The notes under the pieces were generated by a model. The model was not told where the DNA came from. It searched no databases and saw only the letters and a program-made list of their open reading frames with translations. Shown piece by piece: positions 32,449 to 33,215 of a stretch of 33,215 nt of DNA. The translations under genes and the position numbers were made by a program. The first letter of the stretch is position 1, and each line of letters begins with the position of its first letter. The DNA is from Gammaproteobacteria bacterium (GTDB taxonomy: Bacteria > Pseudomonadota > Gammaproteobacteria > Pseudomonadales > Cellvibrionaceae): the NCBI GenBank assembly GCA_025362015.1, contig JANYIO010000195.1, positions 1 to 33,215 of the forward strand, given 5' to 3'.

Positions 32449-32926
32449 TTTTTAAACGCTCCAACCCATCGTGGGAGCTGTTAGCGAGTAATTCAGACAA
32501 TGGTGTTCCACAGGGCAATATCAGATTGGGTGTGATATCGGCTAAAGGGTAGAGCACAAAATTTCGTTGAGCCATGAAAGGGTGCGGAACCTGTAAGCGC
32601 TTGTTCGTAATGATTTGATTATCGAGTAGCAGTATATCCAAATCCAGCGTGCGTGGCCCCCAGTGTTCAATCCGTACTCGCTGATGCATTTGTTCTATGG
32701 CTTGTAACTCATCCAGCAACTGAAGTGGCGTTAACTCAGTGTTTATTAATGTCACAGCATTAATGTAGTCGGGTTGGTCTCCTGGGCCTACCGCACGGCT
32801 GCTATACCGTGCTGAACAAGCGATCAATTGGCTAAGTGGTAGCTTTGCAAGCTCATCAAGGGCGCGCGTGATATGAGCACCTGGATTGTCGAGGTTACTG
32901 CCAAGGCCAATGTAGGCATGAGTCAT
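32417..32926 (-). CDS. folK: 2-amino-4-hydroxy-6-hydroxymethyldihydropteridine pyrophosphokinase
   Basis: HPPK transfers pyrophosphate from ATP to hydroxymethyl-dihydropterin in folate synthesis. The 169 residues show IGLGSNLDNPGAHI, SSRAVGPGDQPDYINAV, the metal-binding GPRTLDLDILL (Asp pair) and the signature VPHPFMAQRNFVLYPL. The start lies 1 base from the pcnB stop, and the end overlaps the dNK gene by 32 bases, so pcnB-folK-dNK-panB reads as one operon. Confidence 0.97.
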   Translation of the reverse strand: MTHAYIGLGSNLDNPGAHITRALDELAKLPLSQLIACSARYSSRAVGPGDQPDYINAVTLINTELTPLQLLDELQAIEQMHQRVRIEHWGPRTLDLDILLLDNQIITNKRLQVPHPFMAQRNFVLYPLADITPNLILPCGTPLSELLANSSHDGLERLKNEGASCERNV

Positions 32927-32927
32927 A

Positions 32928-33215
32928 CTATTCAGTTTTACTAATGCTATCGGATTTAGGTTTGCGTGGACCCCGGCGGCGAGGCTTGCTGCTAGAGTTT
33001 TGCTTGCCCAGGTTTTCTACCATTTTTTCACGTTCGTCATCGTTAGCTTTTTGGAAGGCTGTCCACCAGCTACCCAAGCCGTGTAAGTCCTCGCCAGAGT
33101 CTTCGCGCATCAATAGAAAATCATAAGCGGCGCGGAAGCGTGCGTGGTCGAGTAACCGCAATGCGCGCAAACCCTGGCGGCTGGGTAGGCGATGTTGTAA
33201 ATCCCAAATTTCACG
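32928..33215 (-). CDS. pcnB: Poly(A) polymerase I, C-terminal end (partial)
   Basis: The frame is open from the window edge to a stop at 32928. It gives 95 residues of the PcnB C-terminus: REIWDLQHRLPSRQG, LLDHARFRAAYDFLLMR and a basic tail (KPRRRGPRKPK) that binds RNA in E. coli. The polymerase domain lies outside the window. PcnB adds 3' poly(A) to RNA and promotes its decay. The gene order pcnB-folK is conserved in gammaproteobacteria and supports the assignment. Confidence 0.93.
   Translation of the reverse strand, partial: REIWDLQHRLPSRQGLRALRLLDHARFRAAYDFLLMREDSGEDLHGLGSWWTAFQKANDDEREKMVENLGKQNSSSKPRRRGPRKPKSDSISKTE

Overview
The window reads as a chromosomal segment of a moderately AT-rich gammaproteobacterium, most likely Cellvibrio or another member of Cellvibrionaceae. 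The evidence is a secreted GH18 chitinase with poly-serine linkers between carbohydrate-binding modules, together with classic gammaproteobacterial housekeeping blocks (TPR protein-lolB-ispE-tRNA-Gln-prs-rplY-pth-ychF; hemA-prfA-prmC-moeB; pcnB-folK-panB). No prophage, insertion sequence or CRISPR array is visible.

Layout. 1-2.0 kb: tail of an unidentified + strand gene, then the chitinase on the minus strand with a repetitive leader. 2.1-3.4 kb: mostly non-coding, holding csrA (minus) and a possible small RNA convergent with it. 3.4-6.9 kb: moeA, a CPBP membrane protease and ychF (all minus). 7.0-9.3 kb: a TonB-dependent siderophore receptor broken by one extra base in a C6 tract. 9.5-15.7 kb (minus): pth, rplY, prs, tRNA-Gln, ispE, lolB and a TPR protein, with terminators after rplY and prs. 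15.8-17.6 kb (+): a KefB/KefC-type antiporter. 17.8-22.0 kb (+): hemA-prfA-prmC-moeB, with ATGA overlaps at hemA/prfA and prmC/moeB and a palindromic repeat element between prfA and prmC. 22.0-24.7 kb (+): a DUF898 membrane protein coupled to an M48 metalloprotease. 24.8-28.9 kb: an adenosine kinase-like PfkB protein (minus), divergent from mrcB (PBP1b, +) and a TPR lipoprotein (+). 28.9-30.1 kb (minus): a LysE exporter with an LspA signal peptidase. 30.2-30.8 kb (+): a small unknown protein and a strong terminator. 30.9-33.2 kb (minus): panB, a deoxynucleoside kinase, folK and the end of pcnB.

Most genes are core metabolism or envelope functions: haem, pantothenate, folate, isoprenoid, PRPP and molybdopterin synthesis, translation termination, peptidoglycan synthesis and lipoprotein sorting. 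The most unusual feature is not a gene. Short tandem duplications, mostly with a 14-20 bp period and often exactly 15 bp, recur at more than ten places, nearly all at gene ends or in low-constraint protein tails. Three lie in protein ends or linkers as 5- or 6-codon repeats (HemA tail, TPR-protein signal region, M48 linker). Others sit in leaders or across stop codons. Two further points deserve attention: the frameshifted receptor, and a possible terminator-ended small RNA beside csrA.
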